A stretch of DNA of 64,000 bases from an uncultured bacterium. GTDB taxonomy: Bacteria; Bacillota; Clostridia; Lachnospirales; Lachnospiraceae. Positions 1 through 9,283 of this stretch are shown here, one piece after another (positions within the stretch are counted from its first letter, which is position 1; each line of letters begins with the position of its first letter). Made by a program: the position numbers and the translations under genes. The notes under the pieces are model-generated. The model saw nothing but the letters and a program-made list of their open reading frames with translations, had not been told where the DNA came from and made no database searches. The stretch spans positions 1-64,000 of the forward strand of contig CAJMNR010000019.1 of assembly GCA_905214875.1 (NCBI GenBank), given 5' to 3'.

Positions 1-138
1 TATTATCTCAAATGTATAGGATAAAATCTATGTACCCACTATGGAGCGTTTACGATTCATTAGTTTCAGAGTGAAAAAATAGAAGTATTTCAATCCGTTC
101 ACCATGTCGGTTTTAGTTTATGTTATAATGTTTCATGA

Positions 139-345
139 GATTTTCTTTCCCTTATCAGGGGCCGTAATGCCCTATGGGAAGATATAACACAAGGGAAAGT
201 CAAAGGGAAATATCAATCGGAATTTGTAGGGATGGGAAATGTTCATCCTACGGAGCGTGGGTTCCAATTCATATTGTCAAATTATATGATTACTTTATTT
301 GAAGCAGTAACGATATCACTTGACCATATGAAGGGAGATAAGAAA
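139..345 (+). pseudogene. In-frame remnant upstream of first gene
   Basis: The reading frame of the downstream regulator gene is open from just after a TGA at 136-138, but there is no start codon with a ribosome-binding site for this part. Codon use and residue mix look protein-like, and the frame contains an HPTERGF segment that faintly recalls the catalytic-His block of SGNH/GDSL hydrolases. I do not recognise the family. It is best read as the C-terminal end of a lost gene that now runs without a stop into the next one. Bases 1-138 show nothing I can name. Confidence 0.35.
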
Positions 346-1635
346 ATGAATCAAATTAAGATAGGTAAATTTATTGCAGAGCGTAGAAAAGAACGTGGTT
401 TTTTACAAAAAGACATTGCGACAAGATTAGGAATCAGTGAAAAGACAGTTTCTAAGTGGGAGTGCGGGAATGGACTGCCTGAAGTTATTTATATGGAGCC
501 TTTGTGTCAGATACTCGGTATTACAGTTAATGAGTTGTTGGCAGGCGAAACTATACCAATTCTGGAATTAATGAGTTTAATTGACATGTCACGTTTGGAG
601 TTGGTGAAACAATTAGAATTTGAACAATTACGAATGCGCATATATAAACTATATGACATTGAGATTGAAACAATGGAAACATCCGAGAATGGTGCAGGTG
701 GATTAACTTATTTAGTAAAAGCCGATGACAAAAGATTTGTTGTAAAATATCCAAGCGATAATGAGATGAATAACCCTGATGTGGAAATTAGAGTATGTGA
801 GAAGCTTTTGAGCAAAGGAATTCCTGCTTGTAGATTTATTCCTAATAAGCAGGGAAAAATGATTTCAACAGATGAGAATGGAAGGCGATTTACCGTACAA
901 CATTTTTATGAGGGTATCACATATGGCTATAATGAGGCACCGGTTAATCTGCAAGCGCAATCTGCATCCTTTTTAGCAAAGATACATGAAGCTATGAAGG
1001 GTATTGAGAATATTCCGGTTGGTATAGGTGCAGAATTTTTTACATATAGAAAACCAGAATACATGAAAGATGCTTATGCTGGCACATTACAACAAGCCAT
1101 AGAAAAGAAGGATACTGATATAGTAAGGCATATTCGTTCAAATATGAGAATTGTAGAAGCTATGCCTGCCTATAATTTTGATATTAGAAGGTTTAGCTGT
1201 GGTAACACACATGGAGATTATATGATATCACAGTTGATTTGGCAGGACGAAAAAATAGGTGGTATCATTGATTGGACTTGTAGCTGCAAACACCCATACA
1301 TATGGGAAATTGTTCGCTCATATGTATTTATGGCGCCAGAGATAAAACAAGGCGAAATTGATATAAAATCATTGATTGACTATATTTCTGAATACATGGA
1401 ATGTGGCTCATTAAATTCTTATGATATAGAAAATGCAGGAAAACTATTTTTCTATTTTTTAGCGGTATGTAATTTCTATGAACAGTATTATGATTCCATT
1501 TCCAAGAACAGATATATTTATTTGCAGCAGGCAAATATGGCATCACAGCTTCTGGTGTGGTTTGAGAATCATATTGATGAATTGAATGATAAACTGCGTG
1601 AATTGAGTATGCAGGTTACTTATCAAAAGAAGTAA
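346..1635 (+). CDS. XRE-family HTH fused to APH-type phosphotransferase
   Basis: The 429-residue protein has an N-terminal Cro/C1-type helix-turn-helix (about residues 5-62) followed by an aminoglycoside phosphotransferase-like kinase fold. The Brenner motif is at H289-G-D291 and the DFG-equivalent IIDW has D309. The Asn expected five residues after the catalytic Asp is Gln. Maltokinases also tolerate Gln there, so activity is not excluded. The start at 346 follows AAGGGAGATAAG; a longer frame from 232 lacks a ribosome-binding site and would add the unrelated remnant. The domain pairing suggests a regulator whose small-molecule domain binds or phosphorylates a ligand. The substrate is unknown. 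A DUF2087 remnant overlaps its 3' end. Confidence 0.75.
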   Translation: MNQIKIGKFIAERRKERGFLQKDIATRLGISEKTVSKWECGNGLPEVIYMEPLCQILGITVNELLAGETIPILELMSLIDMSRLELVKQLEFEQLRMRIYKLYDIEIETMETSENGAGGLTYLVKADDKRFVVKYPSDNEMNNPDVEIRVCEKLLSKGIPACRFIPNKQGKMISTDENGRRFTVQHFYEGITYGYNEAPVNLQAQSASFLAKIHEAMKGIENIPVGIGAEFFTYRKPEYMKDAYAGTLQQAIEKKDTDIVRHIRSNMRIVEAMPAYNFDIRRFSCGNTHGDYMISQLIWQDEKIGGIIDWTCSCKHPYIWEIVRSYVFMAPEIKQGEIDIKSLIDYISEYMECGSLNSYDIENAGKLFFYFLAVCNFYEQYYDSISKNRYIYLQQANMASQLLVWFENHIDELNDKLRELSMQVTYQKK

Positions 1636-1754
1636 ATGCAATAATAAAACAGAATATATCATTTTCAGATATTGAACTTGTTCGCAGGGAAATGTTTCAG
1701 TTAAAACTAATTGGAAGATTAAGAGATGGCTCAGCTTATTGGAGAGAAAAGTAA
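1602..1754 (+). pseudogene. DUF2087 C-terminal fragment
   Basis: A frame different from the preceding gene encodes about 50 residues with the DUF2087 pattern: a KEVNAII helix, then an LVRREMFQLKLIGR helix and a terminal YWRE. It ends at TAA 1752-1754, has no start, and overlaps the last 34 bases of the kinase gene. It is the C-terminal end of a protein like the intact HTH-DUF2087 gene at 33257. The rest of the gap to 1934 shows nothing recognisable. Confidence 0.55.
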
Positions 1755-1933
1755 CTTCCGGTTTGTCCAACTGATTTCTTGTTAGAGAGAGTAACTTCTA
1801 AAGTACTCGCATAGATGCTATTTTTTTGATTTAAAGGAGCATAACATATTCCACCGATTGCCCAAAATAGTTGTTTTGATGTGAAAGACAAGATATAATG
1901 GAAATTAATAAATGGAAGATCATGGAGGAAAGT

Positions 1934-2290
1934 ATGGGAGAAATTAAGAGAGTTGAAGTGGATGAGTTTTGGGCTGATTCCACAATTATTGAAGCGGGCG
2001 ACTATGTATTTGTTGGGTACTGTATGGGAAACGAAGGACAGTCCATTGAAGAGCAAATAGATGGAGCGTTTACTGTATTAGAGAAAAGACTTGCAATGGT
2101 TGGGTTGAACTTAGATTCTGTTGTCAAAATGGATTGTTTGTTTAAGGACATTAACGATTTGAACTATCTTTCAGAAATTATAAAGAAAAGATTCCATGGA
2201 AAATATCCAGTAAGGAAAGCGTTTACTTCTGATTTCATTAGAGAAGGCATTAAGTTTCAAATTGACGCAATCGCTTATAAAAATGATTGA
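1934..2290 (+). CDS. RidA/YjgF-family protein
   Basis: The 118-residue protein matches the small RidA (YjgF/YER057c/UK114) family. Members are trimeric and often deaminate reactive enamine/imine intermediates released by PLP enzymes. The conserved Pro-x-Arg near residues 92-94 includes the Arg that binds the substrate carboxylate in active RidA proteins. The FVGYCMGNEG stretch replaces the usual SGQ-type loop, so this is a divergent member. Start 1934 is preceded by GGAGG with 5-base spacing; an upstream in-frame ATG at 1898 has no such site. It appears monocistronic. A short unrecognised open stretch follows (2293-2385). Confidence 0.8.
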   Translation: MGEIKRVEVDEFWADSTIIEAGDYVFVGYCMGNEGQSIEEQIDGAFTVLEKRLAMVGLNLDSVVKMDCLFKDINDLNYLSEIIKKRFHGKYPVRKAFTSDFIREGIKFQIDAIAYKND

Positions 2291-2438
2291 GAATTTATTG
2301 GTACAGGTTCTGGTAACCTAAGTGCCTTGGAAGATGTAATTAACGAGCAAGCAACAATGGTATTTGAGAGGCTAGAAAATCGGTAACTTTAACTAAACTA
2401 TCAATAAAGTAAAAGGACTGAGGAAAAGGTAAGGAGAA

Positions 2439-3350
2439 GTGGAAGTATTCGAGAAAGCTAGAAAATATATTTATAGAAATGCAAGACCGATTGATCTTGC
2501 AAGATGGAATTACTTATTTGAAGACGGGGACAAGCAGGAGGTAATCAAATACCTAAAAGCGTATCAGAATGCTGATGGCGGATTTGGAAATGCACTGGAA
2601 CCGGATTGTTGGAATCAGAAATCAACGCCTCTGCAAACATGGGTGGCGACAAAAATTATTAAGGAAATCGACATAGAAGATAAAAATAACTCTTTAATTA
2701 CAGGAATTTTAGAATACTTAGTTTCCAAAGAGGAATTTGATGGACATTGCTGGAATGGACTGAATGCTGTTGAAACAAATAATGAGTATCCTCATGCACC
2801 TTGGTGGTCCTATACAAAAACTCATGAAATAAGCTATAATCCAACAGCGAGTTTGATCGGTTTTATGCTTAAATATGCCGATTACGAGTCTACTACATAT
2901 CATATGGCTTGTAGTTTAGCAAAGGAAGCTTATGCGTATTTTAAAAAGAAATTTCCGTTGGAATCTATGCATGAAGTGGCTTGTTTTGTGGAGTTGTATG
3001 ACTATATGAAAGCGTGTGACATACAGAATCTGCTGGATTTAGAAGAATTTAAAACACTGTTACAACAGCAAATAAAACAGGTCATAACTTATGATACGAG
3101 CATATGGAGTACATCGTATATCTGCAAACCTTCCTTGTTTATTACTAGTAAAGAAAGTGATTTTTATGTTGGTAACGAGGAGGTTTGCTCTTTTGAACGT
3201 GAATTTATTCAACAGACGCAAAATTCGGATGGAACGTGGAATGTGACGTGGAACTGGGACGGATATCCGGAAGAATGGTCGGTGAGTAAGAACTGGTGGA
3301 AATCTGATATTATTATAAAAAATCTGGGGTATTGGAAGAAGCTCGGATAA
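2439..3350 (+). CDS. Terpenoid-cyclase/prenyltransferase-fold protein
   Basis: The protein has 303 residues beginning with a GTG codon at 2439; the frame has a stop at 2430, so nothing further upstream is possible. AAGGAG lies only 2 bases before the GTG, which is tight. Two QNxDGGFG/QNSDGTW-type segments (about residues 43-50 and 261-267) resemble the QW/DGGF repeats of the alpha-alpha toroid superfamily (terpene cyclases, prenyltransferase beta subunits). Proteins of this length occur in many Firmicutes as uncharacterised 'prenyltransferase-like' proteins. I see no DxDD cyclase motif, so an enzymatic role is not established. It is likely cytosolic, with no signal peptide or membrane segments. 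Confidence 0.6.
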   Translation: MEVFEKARKYIYRNARPIDLARWNYLFEDGDKQEVIKYLKAYQNADGGFGNALEPDCWNQKSTPLQTWVATKIIKEIDIEDKNNSLITGILEYLVSKEEFDGHCWNGLNAVETNNEYPHAPWWSYTKTHEISYNPTASLIGFMLKYADYESTTYHMACSLAKEAYAYFKKKFPLESMHEVACFVELYDYMKACDIQNLLDLEEFKTLLQQQIKQVITYDTSIWSTSYICKPSLFITSKESDFYVGNEEVCSFEREFIQQTQNSDGTWNVTWNWDGYPEEWSVSKNWWKSDIIIKNLGYWKKLG

Positions 3351-3517
3351 ACAGATAAAAAATGTTTCAAGCTCATTTGCTATTGGTAGTCGGCTAAGTC
3401 GATTACCTTCTTGCCGCTTTTCTAGGAAAAGTGATATAACTCTGCCCCTACCCCTTTGCCACAAAAAATGGTAAGATATTCTCTAACGGGATGAATCTTG
3501 TGTATAAGGAGAAAATC

Positions 3518-6500
3518 ATGAAGGAAGAGAACAGAAACCCATCCATCCATGGCTTAAGTCGGGAGAGTGAAGAAAAGCAGTTAGCCGAGATTATCAACGT
3601 GGCACAGGAAAATCTTGAACGAACGGAAGGGTACATCAAAGAACTGTCGGCTGAACTACATGACATGCTTGAGACCTATGGAGCAAAGGATAAAGAAACC
3701 TTGGCATTGTGGCATAATACACAGTCTCAGTTACAGGAGAATGAACGAGATTTGGTACGATGTCAGAAGGCTAGAAAGAAACCGTATTTTGGACGCATTG
3801 ATTTTAAAGATCCGAAGATGTCGGGAGAAGAATCTTATTATGTGGGACGTGTTGGTATCACGAAAAATGGATCGGAACCGGCTGTTATTGATTGGAGAGC
3901 ACCGATTGCCTCCATCTATTATGAAAATGGGATTGGACTATGTGAGTATAAGGTTAGAAATGAAGGCTCTTATGAAGTAGATCTGAAACGTAAGCGTACG
4001 TATGAAATTGCAGAAGATAAGCTAGTTGATTTTTTTGATTCTGATGTGGTGGCAAACGATGACCTTTTAACGAAGTATCTAGCCAAGAGCAAGAAGGCTG
4101 TTTTGGGAGAAATCATTGCCACAATACAGAAGGAGCAGGATGCAATCATTCGCAAATCACCGAAGACTAATTTGATTGTTCAAGGTGTGGCTGGCTCGGG
4201 AAAGACAACAGTGGCGATGCATCGAATCTCTTATATTTTATATAATTACGAAGACTTTCGACCGGAGGATTTTTATATTATCGGAAGCAATCGTATTTTA
4301 CTGGATTATATCACGAGCGTGTTGCCAGACTTGGACGTGTATGGAATTGCCCAGATGACGATGGAGCAGCTATTTGTCCGTCTGCTTTACGAGGATTGGG
4401 ATGCCAATGTTTATAGCATCGCTTCCCTGGATAAAAAAGACGAGCTTGCCTGTATCAAAGGAAGTTACACATGGTTTCATGAGCTGGAGGAGTTTTGTAA
4501 GGACTATGAGAATGCGGTCATTCCTAGAGCGGATATTCGTCTGGAGAAGAACCAGGTTCTGTTGTTGGATGAAAATAGGATTACGACATTTTTAGAAGAG
4601 CATCCGGGCTTTTCCATGCAAAGTAAAATCAATATGTTAAATGAAATCCTGCTTTCAAAACTGGAAAATGAAATGTCAGGAAAATATGTCTCTTATACAA
4701 AGACGGAGAAAAAGCAGTTACAGCGAATGTATGGAGTCTATTTTGGTAAACCGGAATGGAAAGGCTCTATTTTCGACTTATATGAGGAGTTTTTAAAAAG
4801 GCAAAGAAGCAAAGGAAAAGCCATTGTTGTGAAAGACAATGCCTTTGATGTCTATGACCTTGCGGCACTAGCTTATTTATATAAGCGTATAAAAGAAACC
4901 GATGGAATTCGCGAAGCCAGTCATGTAATAATCGATGAGGCACAGGATTTTGGTATGATGGCTTACGCCGCATTAAACTATTGCTTACGAGGCTGTACGT
5001 ATACCATTATGGGAGATGTATCGCAGAACATTCATTTTGGTTATGGATTAAATGACTGGGAAGACTTGAAAAAACTGATACTGACTAGTTCCTTTGATAG
5101 CTTTGGATTGCTTAAGAAAAGTTATCGTAATACAGTGGAGATTTCTAACTTTGCCACGGAAATCTTGCGACATGGCAATTTTGCGATTTATCCAGTAGAG
5201 CCGATTATTCGTCATGGAAATGAAGTTTGCGTGATGTCTTGTGAAGATGAGGAAGACATGCTTCAGAAGACGGCGGATACAATTTTATCATGGCAAAAAG
5301 AAGGGCATGAGACAATCGCCATAATCTGTCGTGACGAGGAGGAAGCGTCCATGGTAAGCGAGAAGCTAAAAGGAAGAATACCACTCAATGACAGCAACCT
5401 TATGACGGCGGAATTCGGTAGTGGTGTCATGGTGCTTCCTGTGGAATATAGCAAGGGTCTGGAATTCGATGGGGTATTAATCTACCATCCATCGAAGGAA
5501 CATTATCCAGCAAAAGATCAGTATGTAAAGCTTTTATATGTGGCAGCAACACGTGCGCTTCATGAACTTGCGGTCGTTCATATGGGAGATTTGTCCGAGT
5601 TAATTGCCAAGCCTGTATCCGAGGAAAAGCAGATGCAGTCATTGGAACGTAAGACGGAGAATGTACGTAAGCAAGTTACAAAGAAGCAATATATAGCGAA
5701 AGAAGATACACTAAGAAAGCCAAACGAGAAAAAAGCTCAGAGTGAACCAAATGTTCAAGCTAAGCCAAAAGAACAGACAAGTTCTAAACCAAAGCCAGTC
5801 ATGGTGCAGCAGAAAAGAACGGAACGACCAGACCGACCAATCAATACGTCTCCTTATCGATTTGGAGAGGTAGTGGATAGTAATTTACTACGTCCGAAAG
5901 GACATGGGAGGATTGAGCATACATTGCGTAGTGCAAAGAAGACAAAGCGATATCTTGAACTAGTCAGTGGATATGGAATTCTTCGTCTTACTCCTGTGGA
6001 TGAAGGCATCATCCGAGTGCAGTTTCGAAAACAAGAGGCAGCAGACTTTGTACCAGGATATTGGGACTATGTACCCGAAAAGCCAGTTGCATGGAGTGTG
6101 AAACAGGGGCCAGCCCACATAGAGATGGCCGTGGGAGAGATGGTAATCAAGGTCGGCAAAAAGACTGGTGCAATTCAATTTTTTGACAATAATGATAACT
6201 TATTATTGGAAGAAAAGAGTGAACTGCCAAGACAAGTGGAAACAGGTCATTATATACCACAGACATGGAATTACTTTAACTGGCCGGCAAAGGAAAAGCT
6301 GTTTGCAAAAGGCATTATCGATGAAAGCTTGGAACCTATGAATCAGAAGGCTAGATATATCTCCTTTGGTGGGAAAAAGCAACGTATGCCTATGCTAGTG
6401 TCTAGGAATGGATATGGCCTTGGTATTGCAGCAGAAGAGACGGTTATGTGCTGTGATATTCCAATGTATGGTCCTTATGTTTACACCGAAGGAGCAAATC

Positions 6501-6574
6501 AGATCGACTATTATTTTATGTATGGTGGTAACCGTAGTAAGACGTTGGAGTTGTATAGGAAGATTACAAACTAG
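3518..6574 (+). CDS. helD: HelD-like SF1 helicase fused to GH31 N-terminal domain
   Basis: The 1018-residue protein starts at 3518 after AAGGAG (6-base spacing); an in-frame ATG at 3491 lacks a site. Residues 1 to about 690 are a HelD/UvrD-type superfamily 1 helicase: an N-terminal coiled coil, Walker A GVAGSGKTT at 223-231, Walker B IIDEAQD at 471-477, and C-terminal helicase motifs near 640-690. HelD proteins bind RNA polymerase and recycle stalled complexes. A basic, Pro/Lys/Gln-rich linker (about 695-775) leads to roughly 215 residues matching the N-terminal beta-sandwich of GH31 glycosidases: a GILRLTP strand, KTGAIQFFD, SRNGYGLGI and a final DYYFMYGG...YRKIT. The frame stops exactly where the GH31 catalytic barrel would begin. 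The gene stands alone, followed by a bidirectional hairpin. Confidence 0.8.
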   Translation: MKEENRNPSIHGLSRESEEKQLAEIINVAQENLERTEGYIKELSAELHDMLETYGAKDKETLALWHNTQSQLQENERDLVRCQKARKKPYFGRIDFKDPKMSGEESYYVGRVGITKNGSEPAVIDWRAPIASIYYENGIGLCEYKVRNEGSYEVDLKRKRTYEIAEDKLVDFFDSDVVANDDLLTKYLAKSKKAVLGEIIATIQKEQDAIIRKSPKTNLIVQGVAGSGKTTVAMHRISYILYNYEDFRPEDFYIIGSNRILLDYITSVLPDLDVYGIAQMTMEQLFVRLLYEDWDANVYSIASLDKKDELACIKGSYTWFHELEEFCKDYENAVIPRADIRLEKNQVLLLDENRITTFLEEHPGFSMQSKINMLNEILLSKLENEMSGKYVSYTKTEKKQLQRMYGVYFGKPEWKGSIFDLYEEFLKRQRSKGKAIVVKDNAFDVYDLAALAYLYKRIKETDGIREASHVIIDEAQDFGMMAYAALNYCLRGCTYTIMGDVSQNIHFGYGLNDWEDLKKLILTSSFDSFGLLKKSYRNTVEISNFATEILRHGNFAIYPVEPIIRHGNEVCVMSCEDEEDMLQKTADTILSWQKEGHETIAIICRDEEEASMVSEKLKGRIPLNDSNLMTAEFGSGVMVLPVEYSKGLEFDGVLIYHPSKEHYPAKDQYVKLLYVAATRALHELAVVHMGDLSELIAKPVSEEKQMQSLERKTENVRKQVTKKQYIAKEDTLRKPNEKKAQSEPNVQAKPKEQTSSKPKPVMVQQKRTERPDRPINTSPYRFGEVVDSNLLRPKGHGRIEHTLRSAKKTKRYLELVSGYGILRLTPVDEGIIRVQFRKQEAADFVPGYWDYVPEKPVAWSVKQGPAHIEMAVGEMVIKVGKKTGAIQFFDNNDNLLLEEKSELPRQVETGHYIPQTWNYFNWPAKEKLFAKGIIDESLEPMNQKARYISFGGKKQRMPMLVSRNGYGLGIAAEETVMCCDIPMYGPYVYTEGANQIDYYFMYGGNRSKTLELYRKITN

Positions 6575-6604
6575 ACTGAAATGTTTTATGAGATTAAGAA
6601 AAAG

Positions 6605-6650
6605 ACAAAGGCGTCTGAGAAAGTTTAGAAACTTTTTCAGACGCCTTTGT
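6605..6650. terminator. Bidirectional hairpin terminator
   Basis: A 22-base inverted repeat with one wobble pair (arms 6605-6626 and 6629-6650) lies between convergent genes. On the minus strand it is followed by a T-rich run, so it fits best as the terminator of the TrmO-like gene. It would also stop plus-strand transcripts of the helicase gene. Confidence 0.8.
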
Positions 6651-6692
6651 GGTCTGTATGCAGAATACGGGAATGTCTGGGCTGCCATGGTC

Positions 6693-7166
6693 CTAGAAAT
6701 TAAATACATCCTCCCAGGCAAAATCACCGGACGTCTCTGTACTGTTTGGCCAATCCCGACACCATTGAGGTACGCCTGGAGTTTCTACTCGATCGAGGCT
6801 TGGAGTATATGGTTTTATATCGAGGATAGGCGTCTTATCAAACGCATCAATATATGCAATCTGGATAATGCCTTTTTCATAATCAATCTGAATAATCTCG
6901 GCAGCAGTCAATGCAATCGGATTTGGACGTGCTGGTGATCTTGTCGCAAAGATACCTAAGGTTGCAGGCCCCTTTTTATAAGGTTGCTCTGCTTCAAGAA
7001 TAGCTCTTGCCTTTTCATTATCGCATTCGCTAAACCACCAGAGCACATTTACATGGCTGAACCCGTCAAGTGCCTGTAGTGCAGGAATATACTGTGGGTC
7101 AATGTTAAGAAATGTACCAGTTTCGTTGCTACGGATTTCTCCAATAGAATGAACTTCATAAGTCAT
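6693..7166 (-). CDS. TrmO-like (UPF0066/TsaA) SAM-dependent methyltransferase
   Basis: The 157-residue protein has the UPF0066 hallmarks: an N-terminal beta-barrel, FSHVNVLWWF near residue 36, ATRSPARPNPIALT at about 74-87 (the SAM-binding signature), and a conserved LDIKPYTP segment near 113-121. Family member TrmO N6-methylates t6A37 of threonine tRNAs in E. coli. This shorter protein lacks the TrmO C-terminal extension, and many short members have unknown substrates, so the tRNA role is inference. AGGGAGGT precedes the ATG at good spacing. The gene is 43 bases downstream of the MerR gene on the same strand and could be co-transcribed with it. Confidence 0.85.
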   Translation of the reverse strand: MTYEVHSIGEIRSNETGTFLNIDPQYIPALQALDGFSHVNVLWWFSECDNEKARAILEAEQPYKKGPATLGIFATRSPARPNPIALTAAEIIQIDYEKGIIQIAYIDAFDKTPILDIKPYTPSLDRVETPGVPQWCRDWPNSTETSGDFAWEDVFNF

Positions 7167-7209
7167 AAGATTACCTCCCTTATTTATTTTGTAAATTCAG
7201 AGTAATCCC

Positions 7210-8052
7210 TCACATCATGTGAGAGTCAAGAAAGAATGTTCTGTTTTCTAAAGGGATTTGGATTTCAGTTAGGTATTTGTCTGGGTTTGGTTCATTCCAT
7301 GGCCCACGGTGTACAAGTTGGCGGTTTGGCCCAGACATTTTATATTCACTGTTTTTTTGCAACCAATCGGAAAAAGCTAAGTAGGCTCTGGCAATATTGG
7401 AAAATTCACCGTATACCATTGTGCAAGCCATAATCGGAACTGGAGCGATTGTCTGATAGATAAAATCTCCTGTGCTTTTCCCAAGTTTTTTAACTTCTGC
7501 ACATAATTCGATATCAACCTCTTTTTCCTTATATTCGATATCATGGTAGATGGAAAATGTCTTATCGGAAACAGGAATGTGATTTTGCGTGGCAAAAGAT
7601 GATAGCTCCTTCCAAAGTTCGCTTTCGTGATAATATGTTGGTACGACCCGTCGTAAGGATAATACTTGATAGGCGGGGATGGATTTAAGTGAAATATTAT
7701 AGTGCATTTCACTTTTTTTATGTACAAGTTCTTTTTTGGCAAGTTCAATCTTTTTGAGTTTTTCTTTCTCTTCCAGTATTGTGTTTTCTATTTGTGCGTA
7801 TTTTGCATTCAGTTGTTCTATGAGTTGTTGTTCCTCTTCATTTGTTAGGGCTACTGCGATTTCAGCAACAGTAAACCCACTATCGCGAAGATAGACGATT
7901 TTGTTGAGTACAGGTATTTGCTCTACGGAATACATACGATATCCGGTCCACGGGTCTATTTGGGAAGGTTTTAGGAGTCCAATTTCATCATAGTACCGTA
8001 ACATTCTGATGGATACTTGCGTCAATTTAGAAAATTCTCCGATTTTAAACAT
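7210..8052 (-). CDS. MerR-family regulator with GyrI-like effector domain
   Basis: The 280-residue protein has an N-terminal winged-helix MerR domain (residues 1-70, IGEFSKLTQVSIRMLRYYDEIGLL), a dimerising coiled coil (about 75-115) and a C-terminal GyrI/BmrR-type effector-binding domain. This is the BmrR architecture, which senses bulky, often cationic drugs. The start follows AAGGAAG. A sigma-A-like promoter (8093-8121, minus strand) lies just upstream. The divergent neighbour is a YitT membrane protein, and the TrmO-like gene follows; either could be a target, but no MerR operator was recognised here. Confidence 0.85.
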   Translation of the reverse strand: MFKIGEFSKLTQVSIRMLRYYDEIGLLKPSQIDPWTGYRMYSVEQIPVLNKIVYLRDSGFTVAEIAVALTNEEEQQLIEQLNAKYAQIENTILEEKEKLKKIELAKKELVHKKSEMHYNISLKSIPAYQVLSLRRVVPTYYHESELWKELSSFATQNHIPVSDKTFSIYHDIEYKEKEVDIELCAEVKKLGKSTGDFIYQTIAPVPIMACTMVYGEFSNIARAYLAFSDWLQKNSEYKMSGPNRQLVHRGPWNEPNPDKYLTEIQIPLENRTFFLDSHMM

Positions 8053-8092
8053 GCGATCAACTTCCTTTTATTTGGTTTGCTAAGTTGATTTA

Positions 8093-8121
8093 AATATAGC
8101 ATGGGAGAAATGGGATAACAA
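8093..8121 (-). promoter_or_regulatory. Sigma-A-like promoter for MerR gene
   Basis: On the minus strand TTGTTA (8121-8116) and TATATT (8098-8093) are separated by 17 bases, 41 bases before the MerR start codon. The standard spacer length suggests an ordinary promoter rather than a MerR-twisted one. Confidence 0.5.
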
Positions 8122-8250
8122 GTATACTGGATTGGAAACGTATGATGATTTTTGAAATAATAGATAGTGGTAGCATTTGGCATAAACAGAGGAGATATGT
8201 TAAACTTATTGTGATAGTCTGAGTGAAACATATAGAAAAGGAGGCGCTAT

Positions 8251-9159
8251 ATGAAAAAGATAAGACACATAGCAAAAACAATACAGAGTGAATTAAAAAA
8301 GCTTCAGCTAAGAAATTTCTTATTACTATTTATTGCAGGCGTAATTAATGCCTTTGGGGTTACGGTTTTTATGGCACCAGTCGGGTTATATGACAGCGGT
8401 ATTTCTGGCACTTCTATTTTCCTTTCACAAATCACACCCGAATATCTAACATTATCAATTTTCCTTATTATTTTGAATATCCCATTGTTTTTAATTGGAT
8501 TAAAGAAGCAAGGAAAACCATTTACAATCTATGCATGTTTTGCAGTTGCATGTTATTCCTTTAATGCATGGATTATTACTGACGTTCTGCCAGTTGACGT
8601 CACTTTTGCATCGCCATTAGCAGGTACGGATTTGTTACTTTGCGCCTTGTTTGGTGGGCTCATTTCCGGCATCGGCAGTGGTCTTGCAATTCGATTTGGC
8701 GGGGCAATGGATGGAATCGAGGTTTTGGCCGTCATATTTGCCAAGCGAATTGGTGTAAGTGTTGGAACGTTTGTAATGGCCTATAATATCGTTTTATATG
8801 TTGCAACAGGGGTTGTTCTTAGAAGCTGGATTCTTCCGTTATATTCAATTATTTCTTATGGTGCAGCGCTCAAGACGGTAGATTTTATCGTGGAGGGCCT
8901 TGACAGGGAAAAAGCTGCGATGATTGTTACGAATAAGCATAGTGAAATATGCAGTGAACTTTCCAATGAGTTTCAGTGTGGTATCACCATGATCGATGCA
9001 TGTGGGTATTATTCCAATGCAGAAAAGAAGATGTTATACATAGTGGTCAATCGATTCCAAATTAAAAAGATGCGCGATATTGTCCATGAGATTGATCCAC
9101 AGGCATACATAACCATAAGTGATGTGGCGGATGTGTTTGCCGGAAATCAGACACAATAG
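8251..9159 (+). CDS. YitT-family membrane protein
   Basis: The 302-residue protein has the YitT layout: about five to six membrane segments (residues 20-190) with GGLISGIGSGLAIRFGG in the conserved DUF161 repeat, then a soluble DUF2179 domain (about 225-300) ending near SDVADVFAG. The biochemical role of YitT proteins is not known. The start at 8251 follows AAAAGGAGG. A second, diverged YitT gene lies at 29080. The gene is monocistronic, followed by a terminator at 9231. Confidence 0.85.
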   Translation: MKKIRHIAKTIQSELKKLQLRNFLLLFIAGVINAFGVTVFMAPVGLYDSGISGTSIFLSQITPEYLTLSIFLIILNIPLFLIGLKKQGKPFTIYACFAVACYSFNAWIITDVLPVDVTFASPLAGTDLLLCALFGGLISGIGSGLAIRFGGAMDGIEVLAVIFAKRIGVSVGTFVMAYNIVLYVATGVVLRSWILPLYSIISYGAALKTVDFIVEGLDREKAAMIVTNKHSEICSELSNEFQCGITMIDACGYYSNAEKKMLYIVVNRFQIKKMRDIVHEIDPQAYITISDVADVFAGNQTQ

Positions 9160-9230
9160 TCGTGAAAACAGTATAGGAGGATGTTATGGGGCAATTATGA
9201 AAATTACCGAGCATAGGTATCGAGTAAACG

Positions 9231-9277
9231 AAGGGACCTGTTTCGCTCTGATTACAGAGTGGAACGGTTCCTTTTTT
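9231..9277 (+). terminator. Intrinsic terminator after YitT gene
   Basis: An imperfect hairpin of about 19 bases per arm (CAGAG/CTCTG core, several wobble pairs) is followed by a run of T. It separates the YitT gene from the convergent DUF2798-like gene. Confidence 0.7.
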
Positions 9278-9283
9278 ATGTAT

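Noticed and set aside
2293..2385. 30-codon stretch ending VFERLENR after the RidA-like gene
   Set aside because: No start and no recognisable family; possibly a remnant but unsupported.
6408..6938. 176-codon plus-strand frame running through the helicase end, a terminator hairpin and the TrmO-like gene
   Set aside because: It crosses a strong terminator and is antisense to a well-supported gene; residues are low in protein character.
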